Position numbers and translations under genes: made by a program. Positions 55,330-64,000 of a DNA stretch of 64,000 nucleotides are shown here, piece after piece. Numbering within the stretch: the first letter of the stretch is position 1; each line of letters starts with the position of its first letter. The notes beneath the pieces were generated by a model that saw nothing but the letters and a program-made list of their open reading frames with translations, was not told where the DNA came from and searched no databases. Origin of the DNA: a virus; the IMG/VR virus record IMGVR_UViG_3300025771_000012, positions 1-64,000 of that record. One strand, 5' to 3'.

Positions 55330-57378
55330 TTATGCAGGTGTTCCCACAGGGTCATATGTGTCAAGATTGATATCACTATTAAAAATATATTGTCCATTTA
55401 CTAAGACTAGTAATCTCATTCCATTTCCAAATGCCATAGTTGAACGCATTCCTTGGTATCTTCTTTGGTCTACATTAGTACCATTGTATAGGTATGTTGT
55501 CATTGGTACATTACTGGATTCTGCTACTACTTCTGCAGATGAAAAACAAATCATATCCATCTCTTCTTTAGGATACATATATCTCTGTGTTGTTAGTCCA
55601 GTTGGAAAGGTAATGATAAATCTATTTTCATCTGTAATGGCCAATTGTTCTAATGGATTAATAACTGCATTACTATCTGTCTGATGTTTTGTTGCAAATT
55701 TATGCACATCAGTTGGTTTTAATACATCAAATTCTCTTACAACAAATCTCCAAATATTTTTTGCCTGCCATTCATCGGCAAGATAGTCTTCTCTATCGTA
55801 TGGACTTAATATATAGAATGTTTTTGAATTGTCCATATTTGATAAATTGTATATATTTCCTGCTTCATCGAATACTGTGTCTACCAAATCTTCTGCAGTC
55901 TGTAGGTTTGCTGCTTGATTGGAAAAGTAAATTCCAGCATCAGAAGAATAAAAACTTTCTCTAGAACAAGAATACATACAATGAACAGGGAATTTTGACG
56001 CTTCGTCTGTTCTTGGAAGTCCCGACTCATTGCTTGATGTTCTTTGTATACAGAACCATGAATAATCGTCTGCCTGATCTGCAGCAGCATCATCATACAT
56101 GTAAAGAACAATACCCTTTTCTGTCATAGTAAGCCTATATGAGAACGGATAGGTTCCTTGCAATTCTGCATTCATTTTTGGAAATCTTTTAAACCAACCA
56201 TAACCCTTTCTTTTATTTCTAAATCTAATCGACCTGTTATTAACATATTTCTTATAATCCGTTCCAGAAGGTGCGCCTGCCTGATTAAATGAAGAACCTG
56301 TATCTGGAATGTAGAAGGTTGCAAGTGGATACTCTGTAAAAGTATGAACTGTAGAAGAACCTGTTCCACCAGCGTCAATATCTGCCTGATCTGCTGCAGC
56401 CTTATCTAAGTATACTGGATAATAATATCCTTGATTAATACCATAGTTACCAGTATCTGTGTTTTGTCCAAAGACAAAATATGGCCCTGTATTTGCAACA
56501 TCTGCAGTAATAGTTACATCATCAAAATGCAAGTCTACCATTTCACCTGGCATTCTTATAATAGAAGTATCAACAGTTGAACCATTTTCTAATGTAATCA
56601 ATCCATCAGTCGTAAGTTGTGGACTTGAAATAGTACCATCTGTACTAATTTGATTAGACGTTCCTACATTTACCTTAAACCATCCATACATAGGATTTGG
56701 AATACCGACTGTAGTTTCCCAACCACTATTTAAAATCCCATTATAACTGTAGCCTGGATGATATTGTGGCTGATACTCTGCCTCTAGTACAGTATTTCCT
56801 TCTTGATATTTTGGCCTTCCCTGCGATGCCATTCTAAGATTTAGTTGATACAATTCACTATTAAATTCTTTATCACCACTCGTACCAACACCGGCACCAA
56901 ACAAACGTGGTCTAAGGTCGAATTCAAATCTTATTCTATAATTTTGATCAATACCTCTCGCAACTGCACCAGACTTAGGCAGAATTTGATTTGTGGTCTG
57001 AAAAATCATAACATGTTGCTCTGGATTGGTTCCATCACCAACCTCACTGAAGTTTGCAACCCCAGCATATACACCACTACCCCCACCATTTGCAGAAGTT
57101 GGGCGGTTTAGTGATATCTGACTAAAGAACTGTTTTGTTATTTGAGTTGTAACTAGAGTTTGAGTCTCATCAATTAATTCATTTCCAGCGATTGGTTCAC
57201 CAGCAAATAATGGCCATTCTCTTGCCAAATCTTCAGCAAGAACGCCCATAAATCCGCCACTGATACTACCATCATTACTGTTTACGCCACCATTACCAAT
57301 TACAGAAGTAAATGAATTTCTTTGACGAGATATTCCAAAATTAGGAAAGTAGTTTGGGTCTATATTTCTCTGTGCCAT
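55330..57378 (-). CDS. Virion protein, member 1 (shortest) of a paralogous family
   Basis: This 682-aa protein begins MAQRNIDPNYFPNFGISRQR. It has the family blocks in compact form: near residue 430 DQADDYSWFCIQRTSSNESG with PVHCMYSCSR, and near residue 540 IWRFVVREFDVLKPTDVHKF, SNAVINPLEQLAIT, QRYMYPKEEMDMICF and AFGNGMRLLVLVNGQ. The blocks are about 108 residues apart, with no large insert, so it may represent the minimal version of the fold. Several Cys residues (CIQR, HCMYSC) cluster near the first block. A near-consensus late promoter precedes it. The role is inferred to be structural. Confidence 0.62.
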   Translation of the reverse strand: MAQRNIDPNYFPNFGISRQRNSFTSVIGNGGVNSNDGSISGGFMGVLAEDLAREWPLFAGEPIAGNELIDETQTLVTTQITKQFFSQISLNRPTSANGGGSGVYAGVANFSEVGDGTNPEQHVMIFQTTNQILPKSGAVARGIDQNYRIRFEFDLRPRLFGAGVGTSGDKEFNSELYQLNLRMASQGRPKYQEGNTVLEAEYQPQYHPGYSYNGILNSGWETTVGIPNPMYGWFKVNVGTSNQISTDGTISSPQLTTDGLITLENGSTVDTSIIRMPGEMVDLHFDDVTITADVANTGPYFVFGQNTDTGNYGINQGYYYPVYLDKAAADQADIDAGGTGSSTVHTFTEYPLATFYIPDTGSSFNQAGAPSGTDYKKYVNNRSIRFRNKRKGYGWFKRFPKMNAELQGTYPFSYRLTMTEKGIVLYMYDDAAADQADDYSWFCIQRTSSNESGLPRTDEASKFPVHCMYSCSRESFYSSDAGIYFSNQAANLQTAEDLVDTVFDEAGNIYNLSNMDNSKTFYILSPYDREDYLADEWQAKNIWRFVVREFDVLKPTDVHKFATKHQTDSNAVINPLEQLAITDENRFIITFPTGLTTQRYMYPKEEMDMICFSSAEVVAESSNVPMTTYLYNGTNVDQRRYQGMRSTMAFGNGMRLLVLVNGQYIFNSDINLDTYDPVGTPA

Positions 57379-57406
57379 TAATTTTTTTCTCTCATTACTT
57401 TATCAA

Positions 57407-60400
57407 CTATTTATCTCTAAATATTGAAAGAATTTTTCCAGTTACAAAAGTAATTGGATGCCACACAGTACACCAAATTCTTCCCACAATATCGTCTTTC
57501 TCTTTTTTACCAATACCTAAGTGTCCTGCATAACCATCTCTACTTAAAATATACTTTAAGTGTTGCGTTCTTCTTTGTGCCAACCATCCACCAGACTTAG
57601 TTAAGGTATCACTCTTTCTCATTCCTTTAACCCAAGGCATGAATAAGAAATGATACCCTCTTTGGTGATACTGAGTCAAATGAGTCTTTGTGTGCAATCC
57701 CCAAATCTTCATTGCAGTTTTCCAATCATCTAGTTGTGTCTGTCTATACATCTCCGTACAAACAATCTTATCAGACTGTCCAGAAGTACCACTACCACCA
57801 GAATCACTAATGTTGTCATCTCTAGTTGGGCCAATCATTGCCCCAGGCGCTCCAGTTCCAGTAGAGAATACACCATCTGGTTGATCCGCCCTTAGGGATT
57901 GAATTTCATTATGTGTCATAGGACTATCAAAATATGTTACAGTTCCAGTTGATGGTTCATAGTGAGACATAAATGTTGGTTCATTATGATTATCATCATT
58001 ACCACCGCCACCAGAAGTTACTGGATCCCCATTGCTATCAACAACTGGATCCCCATCCCCATCTGTAACTACTGTTACAGGTGCAGTGCTTGGTCCAGAA
58101 GGGCCGCCACTATTATCATTGTTACCGCCCGTGTCTGCAGGCGGTGGGCGTGTCCAAGTTGTTCCAGTTCCAGTTCCATCACCCAAGAAGAAACAATTAA
58201 AGTGAGTTAATCCACCCTCTACATAAAAGTTACCCATTGGCGAAGGTGTAACTCTTAAGTCAGTGAAGTCATTATCAACACCGTCATCCATTTCAAGTGT
58301 AGTCCAACTGTTATTGTTGTTTTCAGTTGTCGATTCTCCGCCCGGCAGTTCTTTTCTGAATATTCCCCATATTTGATATGTTATTGTATTACCCCCAGCA
58401 GTCTTAGTACAAGCGGCAATGAGATTGCTTGGATCCCTATGATAGCGCCATCCATTATAATCTATACTTTCTGTATTTGAACTGTCGTTGTCAAAAGACC
58501 ACGATCCTTCCCAATTTATATCCCATGAATAGTTACTGTAGGGGTTATTTTCGACAGCGGGAACAAATCCATATGAAGAAAGAGTATTATCAGCTTTGGC
58601 AACAGTTCCAAAACTAACACCATCACCTTTAATCACATCTGTTCCCCATTTAATATAATACATAGTGGGTTGACCTTCCTGTTTTAGCACGGCAAAAACA
58701 GATGTACCACCTGTAGGGGTTTCATCACAGTTACCAGAATGTAAATAATCTGGAAATTGTTTATTTCTAAGAACACCTGTCGGCCGTCCGTCAGAAGTTG
58801 AACCACCAGTTGTGTTTTGGTGTGACCTTCCATCATCGATGATTCTTGTTGTCATTGATGATGCTCTGTTACTTTGCAATCCAGAGGAACGTAAAACATA
58901 GACATCATCTTCACTCAATGTAAATGTCTGTGTACTAGCATTAGGGCCAAATACGATTGATGACGGGCCAATACCACCACTACCAATATTAGTAAATGTC
59001 ATTGTGTTTTCATAACTAGCTTGTCGAGTAGTTTCAAATGTAACCGTACATTTTCTAATCGGCCATGGGTCTGGACTTTGAATATCATTATCAATGTCAC
59101 TTCTCTTTGCACCAGTGACAACATATTCATCTGGCGCCTGTACTGGATCTGTAGTTATTTGTACGGATGGAAGATATCCAGCTGGTGGACTGGGACTAAA
59201 GAATGGGCCAGGCGCAGTGCCACTTCTTTCTACTTTTGCGTAATGTTCTCCATTTTGACATAAATATACACGGTATTTTTGTGTTCCGTTTTTCTGCAAT
59301 TGGAAAGTATGCACCAAGTAATACTGTTTTCCTTGTCCGAATAAAAGTATTTCTTTTGAAGAAATTGAACCAGTTAACTCTTGATTTCCTTCACAAAATA
59401 CATTCGCAACAGAGTACATAACAACTTGTCCTCTATCGTCAATCAATGCAATGCCAGGCTTTGATATTTTTGTATAATCGTTTCCTTTAGAACCAAATAC
59501 GACAACTACACCATCTCCACCATCTCCTGAGTTAGATTCATATGTACTTTCTTGAGTTTGACTGCCAGGCACCAAATCTAAGTATGAGGTCTGATTTGAT
59601 TGTCCACCTCTACCGACTTTAATATCAACAATATCGCCGGGCGATACCATAAAGTCACCAAAGAATCCACTTGCAGCTGCCTGTCCACCAATAGTAGCAC
59701 TTTTCGATGTACTACTATAATATCTCATACCATGTTGGCCAGCTGCACCACCAGATCCATATACTGGATTTGGTTCTGATGGACTTCCATTTGTTGGAAA
59801 CTCAGGTGCAACTCTTGTACCAGAACCATGCCACGAAGAACCGCCGTCTCCACCATCATTATTAAAGAAATGCAATTCTCCTAATCCTGATGATTCGAAC
59901 CAGTAAGTATTAATTGGGAATTTTTCAACCAATGCACTTACAATATTTGCACCACTTGATGGAAGGTCTGCATAATACGACAATGGAGTACTTTGTAAAT
60001 TATCTCTTGTGTATTTCAAAGAGTTTATTGGTAAAGTAGATAGTGCGTAAGTTCTATTTGTCGCAACCCCACCAGTAACACTAATCAGTTGACTCTTTGT
60101 GGGTATAGTTCCCTGGCCAGGTATTACGACAGGTGGTTCCGTAACTGTAGATCCAAATTGTGCGGCGTATTCGGCAGTACCAACAACATAATTGATTCCT
60201 TGGAATACTGTATAATTTTGTTGACGGAAAAGGTCTCTGTCAATTACATTAGAGTTTCTTCCAACATATTTTTGATAAATTTTATCGATTGTATCTGTGT
60301 CCAGTGAAGTTTCTAGTGTGAAACTATTCATTGAAACACCACCAACTCCAGCTGGTTGTGATGTAGTGCCACCATCCGTAACACACCAGTACCACTGTTC

Positions 60401-63091
60401 ATCATCTGAAGATGACCAATGGGACAATTCAACCTTACCCTCAGAGTCAAAAACAAGATGTCTTGGAGCAGGACTAGTAGAAGTAGGCGTTAAGCGTCCG
60501 TTTATACCCCAGAAGTTTTTAGACCAAACTATAACTTCCATTCCTGCATAAGTGGCATCAAGTTCTAATGTATAAGTTCCAGATTCAGCTGGGGTTGTAA
60601 AATTCGCACCTCTTTTACCAATCGCATAGTACCATTGTTCTCTGTCACTTGACGATGGATGTATGAAAGAAAAGTAACCATCATTATCAACACTAAAGGT
60701 ATATGATCTAAAATAGTTTTTACCCCAAACATATACTGATTTTCCAGCGTTGTGAACTCCAACAAATATTCGTTCTGTACCATAAGATGCTGGAGTATAA
60801 AATTGCCCTGCATCTTCTTCTGTTGTCATAAAGAACCAATATTCGGGGTCTGAAGAAGATTGGTGAACAACACTGACATTTCCATTCACATCGGTGTATA
60901 ATTTCTGAGATGCAAAAAAATTATGACCCCAAATAAAGATACCCTTACCAGCGGGTTGGCCAGTTGCACCAAGTGGTAAATCGTGCGTTCCACTTCGTGC
61001 AATAGTACTAAACCCACCACCATCAATTTCTGGTAGAATTGCAGATGTAGTCACCGTTTTTAAATCAGTAACAACTTTAACTGTAGAGTCTGGATTTGTA
61101 ATATTCAATCTACCAGAAGCAAGTCTAATTTCTCCTTGATTTCCTGTTAGAGTGGGAGCACTTGATCCAGTATAATTAACTTGACGAACACCGTTCACAT
61201 AAATTTCTAATTCTGGGCGAACACTCTGCGTAGTATTTTGTAAGTATGCATTATATTCATAATAAAAATTACCACTACTTGAAACAACAAACTCAGAATT
61301 TGTTGCGGCAGAATTTGCTGCAATAGGAGTATTTGCGGTAGTAGATGTTACTTCAGTGGTTTGTGTAGATGCAGTCCAAGCAGAATACGTTATCTCGGCA
61401 AAACCTGATTGGCCCTCGGTGAAGTCTTCGTCAAAACCAACCCTTGTGGTATCGATGAAGCCATCACTTACACCAATTATTTCGCCTCTGTAGTAATTCT
61501 GGCCATCGATATCTGTAAATACATATTCTCCCAGTGCAGGAAATCCATTAGAGATTGTGCCTCGGACATTTCTAATTGGGAAAAGAAAATTCGCATTGTA
61601 TGCAAAAGTGGTATCGCCAAGATGTTCAAAAGTCAAAAGTAAATTATCTGCCACATTTGATATAGTTGTAGTTGTTGTTTGATTATTATTGGCAGTTGTA
61701 CCATTTTCTGCATAAACTTTGTGTTGATAGAGATTACCACTGGTATTAATAGTACCAGTATCGGTGCCAGAATAATTTGGAATATTCGTTGTTGTACTTG
61801 TAGACAAACTACTTGCTTGAGCAAGTAAATATTTAAATCCATCTGTAGTTGAAAATGTGTTGGGCCCAAAGTCTGGGTTTGCAGCGATAACATCAACAAA
61901 TCCAGTTCTTCCCTGTATATAACGAATGACATCCACCACAGTATCTGAGTTTACATGTCTAGATTTCTCTGTTGCATTAGCGTTTCTTTCCAACATACTA
62001 TTGTATATTCTATCCGTAACTTCTGCAGAGACTTCTAAACTTTTAACTCTAGATACCTTATACCACTTTAATGTACCTTGAGGATCTTCATCAATAACTT
62101 CAGAAGTTGAAGTATACAACCAACCAGAACTATCTCTAACATCTTCTGAAATATCATTTGATGTTGCAAGAAGTTGGTTTTGCCAATAAAATTGGTAGTT
62201 TGAGTCATTAGTTTCTAAAATATATGAACCATTGTACTTACCTTCGGCATAATCAGTTTCTGAAAAACCACTTGCAAGTGTTACTGTTCCAGTCTCTGTT
62301 TGAAGTGTATCAGTAGTCTCGCCACGAATTGTTGTAGACTCTCCTGTTGCATTTGAAAGTTTACCACCAATACCACCAAAAATTTTAATCTTCTGATTAT
62401 TTGGCATTGTAATAGTTGTGTCTTCGCCAGCAAATCCTTGGTCTTCCGTACCTACCAATCCTTCACGAACATAATCTTCTACAGTAGGTTGGCCAGGAAT
62501 ATATTGTGAAGAACCAGAACCACCGGCACCAGTTGCTAAAATTCTAAGTCTTCTGTATCCTTTTGGAATTCTAATTTTCCAATCACCAGCCTCAAAGACT
62601 TGTTGATTGTCTACTTTGTTAGACCAGTGTTGTTCATACCCAACTTGCTCAAATCCTTCTTCAGTTCCCATCTTGAAACTCATTGCAGGAATAGTTAACT
62701 TAACATATTCCCAATCTTGTGGAGTATCAATTCTTACAGAACCAAGTTCTTCATTTCTTGTGAAATAGACGGTATTATTATCATTAATCTGATCCCACCT
62801 AGTCATAAATGTTCCATCTCTAAGGCGCATATATTTCCATGCGTCTTCAACACATATGGTAGGAATTAAAATATTATAAGGAAGTGTTGCATCAGATGTT
62901 CCACGGAAATCAGAATATTTTATTGTACGCCCTCTGGGCCCAACAGGAATATTTCTATTATTAAATCTATCTGGAACATTACCACCACCTCTATAATATT
63001 CAGACAGAGAATGGGGTGCGGAGTTATTTACTGGTTTAAACTCCGCAACAATGTGCGTCATTTTCAGTCTGCCGTCTGCTGGTATTGCCAT
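57407..63091 (-). CDS. Large modular tail protein (phage-type N-terminus, DUF4214-like and glycine-rich modules)
   Basis: This 1894-aa protein starts with a phage structural module (MAIPADGRLKMTHIVAEF, then SLSEYYRGGGNVPD and GRTIKYSDFRGTS). DUF4214-like helical segments occur near residues 360-415 (IYNSMLERNANATEKSRHV) and 930-985 (IYQKYVGRNSNVIDRD). Three tandem modules of about 70 residues lie between (about 700-915), each ending in a motif such as HQSSSDPEYWFF, HPSSSDREQWYY or HWSSSDDEQWYW. A glycine-rich stretch follows around 1070-1175. The last 120 residues form a separate conserved-looking domain: CTEMYRQTQLDDWKTAMKIW, HQRGYHFLFMPWVKGMRKSD, and RRTQHLKYILSRDGYAGHLG. The function of that domain is unknown to me. 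A tail-tip or adhesin role is likely. Confidence 0.6.
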   Translation of the reverse strand: MAIPADGRLKMTHIVAEFKPVNNSAPHSLSEYYRGGGNVPDRFNNRNIPVGPRGRTIKYSDFRGTSDATLPYNILIPTICVEDAWKYMRLRDGTFMTRWDQINDNNTVYFTRNEELGSVRIDTPQDWEYVKLTIPAMSFKMGTEEGFEQVGYEQHWSNKVDNQQVFEAGDWKIRIPKGYRRLRILATGAGGSGSSQYIPGQPTVEDYVREGLVGTEDQGFAGEDTTITMPNNQKIKIFGGIGGKLSNATGESTTIRGETTDTLQTETGTVTLASGFSETDYAEGKYNGSYILETNDSNYQFYWQNQLLATSNDISEDVRDSSGWLYTSTSEVIDEDPQGTLKWYKVSRVKSLEVSAEVTDRIYNSMLERNANATEKSRHVNSDTVVDVIRYIQGRTGFVDVIAANPDFGPNTFSTTDGFKYLLAQASSLSTSTTTNIPNYSGTDTGTINTSGNLYQHKVYAENGTTANNNQTTTTTISNVADNLLLTFEHLGDTTFAYNANFLFPIRNVRGTISNGFPALGEYVFTDIDGQNYYRGEIIGVSDGFIDTTRVGFDEDFTEGQSGFAEITYSAWTASTQTTEVTSTTANTPIAANSAATNSEFVVSSSGNFYYEYNAYLQNTTQSVRPELEIYVNGVRQVNYTGSSAPTLTGNQGEIRLASGRLNITNPDSTVKVVTDLKTVTTSAILPEIDGGGFSTIARSGTHDLPLGATGQPAGKGIFIWGHNFFASQKLYTDVNGNVSVVHQSSSDPEYWFFMTTEEDAGQFYTPASYGTERIFVGVHNAGKSVYVWGKNYFRSYTFSVDNDGYFSFIHPSSSDREQWYYAIGKRGANFTTPAESGTYTLELDATYAGMEVIVWSKNFWGINGRLTPTSTSPAPRHLVFDSEGKVELSHWSSSDDEQWYWCVTDGGTTSQPAGVGGVSMNSFTLETSLDTDTIDKIYQKYVGRNSNVIDRDLFRQQNYTVFQGINYVVGTAEYAAQFGSTVTEPPVVIPGQGTIPTKSQLISVTGGVATNRTYALSTLPINSLKYTRDNLQSTPLSYYADLPSSGANIVSALVEKFPINTYWFESSGLGELHFFNNDGGDGGSSWHGSGTRVAPEFPTNGSPSEPNPVYGSGGAAGQHGMRYYSSTSKSATIGGQAAASGFFGDFMVSPGDIVDIKVGRGGQSNQTSYLDLVPGSQTQESTYESNSGDGGDGVVVVFGSKGNDYTKISKPGIALIDDRGQVVMYSVANVFCEGNQELTGSISSKEILLFGQGKQYYLVHTFQLQKNGTQKYRVYLCQNGEHYAKVERSGTAPGPFFSPSPPAGYLPSVQITTDPVQAPDEYVVTGAKRSDIDNDIQSPDPWPIRKCTVTFETTRQASYENTMTFTNIGSGGIGPSSIVFGPNASTQTFTLSEDDVYVLRSSGLQSNRASSMTTRIIDDGRSHQNTTGGSTSDGRPTGVLRNKQFPDYLHSGNCDETPTGGTSVFAVLKQEGQPTMYYIKWGTDVIKGDGVSFGTVAKADNTLSSYGFVPAVENNPYSNYSWDINWEGSWSFDNDSSNTESIDYNGWRYHRDPSNLIAACTKTAGGNTITYQIWGIFRKELPGGESTTENNNNSWTTLEMDDGVDNDFTDLRVTPSPMGNFYVEGGLTHFNCFFLGDGTGTGTTWTRPPPADTGGNNDNSGGPSGPSTAPVTVVTDGDGDPVVDSNGDPVTSGGGGNDDNHNEPTFMSHYEPSTGTVTYFDSPMTHNEIQSLRADQPDGVFSTGTGAPGAMIGPTRDDNISDSGGSGTSGQSDKIVCTEMYRQTQLDDWKTAMKIWGLHTKTHLTQYHQRGYHFLFMPWVKGMRKSDTLTKSGGWLAQRRTQHLKYILSRDGYAGHLGIGKKEKDDIVGRIWCTVWHPITFVTGKILSIFRDK
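57408..57415 (-). promoter_or_regulatory. Near-consensus late promoter overlapping a stop codon
   Basis: The minus strand reads GATAAATA (7 of 8 bases), overlapping the last codons of the 1894-aa gene and 30 bp before the 682-aa gene. Confidence 0.55.
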
Positions 63092-63119
63092 GTTAGAATT
63101 CTCTTCTCTTACTAATTAA

Positions 63120-64000
63120 TTAAACTTGGAATGCAATAATATCACCACTACATTCAATTTTCAGCGACTGATTTCCAGTAACTTTGAGATCTGCACCTTC
63201 GATTGTTAGTGTTCCAGACATTGTATCGCCAGTTTTCTTAACATATCCACCAGCGTTGTGGTCGGTAATTAATGGAAGAACCTGTTGATATAGTGCATTA
63301 ATGGCATTAACAATTGAAGTAGTATCACCGACACCACTATTCAAGTTACCAAGTGGGTCTGCATCAGTAGCGCCAGGCCCTCTTACAATTAACTTATCTT
63401 CTTTGGTTTCTAAATCAGTTACAATATTGTCAACTCTATCTTTAAGACTTCCAAAAACTTCATCATTAACCAATTTCAATGTGGAATCAAGAATGTTTAT
63501 GTTTTCTTTTACAGTACCGTAGTCTGCATAATTATTTGATAATACTGCATCGTATACACCATCATTGTTTGTACCCACTGAGTGTTTCAAGAAGTTTTGT
63601 ACATTTTCCAATCTAGTTGTTTTAGATTCTAATGAAGTGATATCGTCCTCATTAACTTTTACTGCAGTATCTAATTCAACAAGATTTGTCTTTACTACTG
63701 CATTATTATCACTGTCTGTAGAAAGATAATTAACACCCAAACCATCATAATCAAACTGTCCAGTAAGAGCACCACCACCAACTGTAATATTTAATCTATC
63801 TAACAAATCAGATTTAGTTTTCAAAGTGGTATCTAAAAGACTAATTCCCTGTCTAAGACTAGTCGCAGCAGGAACATATGTTGCCGTAGAAATTAATGAA
63901 TATGTTCCGTCAGCGTTTAATCCGGCAGCATTCTGAGTTACATCTAATTCTGCCTGTAGGGCATTGTCTGCTGCAATTCGTGCATTTCTTTCTTTTTCTA
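63120..64000 (-). CDS. Tail fibre-like protein (partial, start lies beyond right edge)
   Basis: The frame is open to the window end, giving about 293 residues of the C-terminal part. A TTG near 63824 is not the start, because good coding sequence continues upstream: ERNARIAADNALQAELDVTQ, then AAGLNADGTYSLISTATYVP, then ATSLRQGISLLDTTLKTKSD. That pattern matches phage fibre shafts and part of the 310-aa protein. The end has HNAGGYVKKTGDTMSGTLTI followed by LKVTGNQSLKIECSGDIIAF, a common fibre segment (GDTMSG). It lies 28 bp before the 1894-aa gene. Confidence 0.72.
   Translation of the reverse strand, partial: EKERNARIAADNALQAELDVTQNAAGLNADGTYSLISTATYVPAATSLRQGISLLDTTLKTKSDLLDRLNITVGGGALTGQFDYDGLGVNYLSTDSDNNAVVKTNLVELDTAVKVNEDDITSLESKTTRLENVQNFLKHSVGTNNDGVYDAVLSNNYADYGTVKENINILDSTLKLVNDEVFGSLKDRVDNIVTDLETKEDKLIVRGPGATDADPLGNLNSGVGDTTSIVNAINALYQQVLPLITDHNAGGYVKKTGDTMSGTLTIEGADLKVTGNQSLKIECSGDIIAFQV

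Noticed and set aside
63120-63824. Complete 234-aa gene starting with TTG at 63824
   Set aside because: Coding sequence continues upstream in the same frame to the window edge with fibre-like residues, so the gene is partial and longer.

Overview
This AT-rich 64 kb window is the late structural region of a tailed phage of the T4-like myovirus type, most plausibly a marine one (cyanophage- or pelagiphage-like). Three things support this. The left end carries the T4-like neck and packaging series 13-14-15-16. A short PAAR spike-tip protein is present. At least eight intergenic gaps carry the T4 late-promoter octamer TATAAATA. Every gene lies on the minus strand, so transcription runs from right to left. 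The giant fibre proteins with NLYYTDAR-type repeats are, to my knowledge, typical of marine T4-like phages; host and exact phage group are inferred.

Layout in transcription order (right to left). A fibre gene cut by the window edge (63120-64000) is followed by a 1894-aa modular tail protein. Next come three large paralogous virion proteins (682, 1427 and 1571 aa). A strong intrinsic terminator then precedes a huge acidic protein (41029-46085) built almost wholly of 14-residue repeats. After it come a 1770-aa structural protein, the PAAR tip protein, a 310-aa fibre-like protein, a fourth member of the paralogous family (1297 aa), and a roughly 3277-aa repeat fibre. Two tandem copies of an adhesin gene cassette follow (about 20.5-13.0 kb and 13.0-2.8 kb), and then the neck genes 13, 14, 15 and the start of 16. 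No gap without a gene exceeds 300 bases, and I saw no tRNA, integrase, insertion sequence or CRISPR array.

The neck proteins and terminase finish and fill the head. Almost everything else looks like tail-tip or fibre material: LamG-like lectin folds, a glycine-rich adhesin, beta-propeller-like proteins, cupredoxin-like domains and repeat shafts. Short N-terminal modules recur in many of these proteins and may dock them on a common part of the particle. Conventional homologues of T4 baseplate and short-fibre genes 6-12 are not recognisable between the PAAR gene and gene 13.

Three adhesin-type genes are interrupted by short direct tandem duplications (122, 47, 58 and 7 bp, plus a 17-bp-period one). 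Removing the first four restores one long frame each time. These may be assembly joins, or they may be real slippage or recombination events. A fourth gene has its N-terminal module cut off by a single in-frame stop codon.

The most unusual object is the acidic protein. It has 74 consecutive units of exactly 14 residues (42 bp) with Asp at unit position 1 in 67 of them, plus another block of 15 units of the same length.
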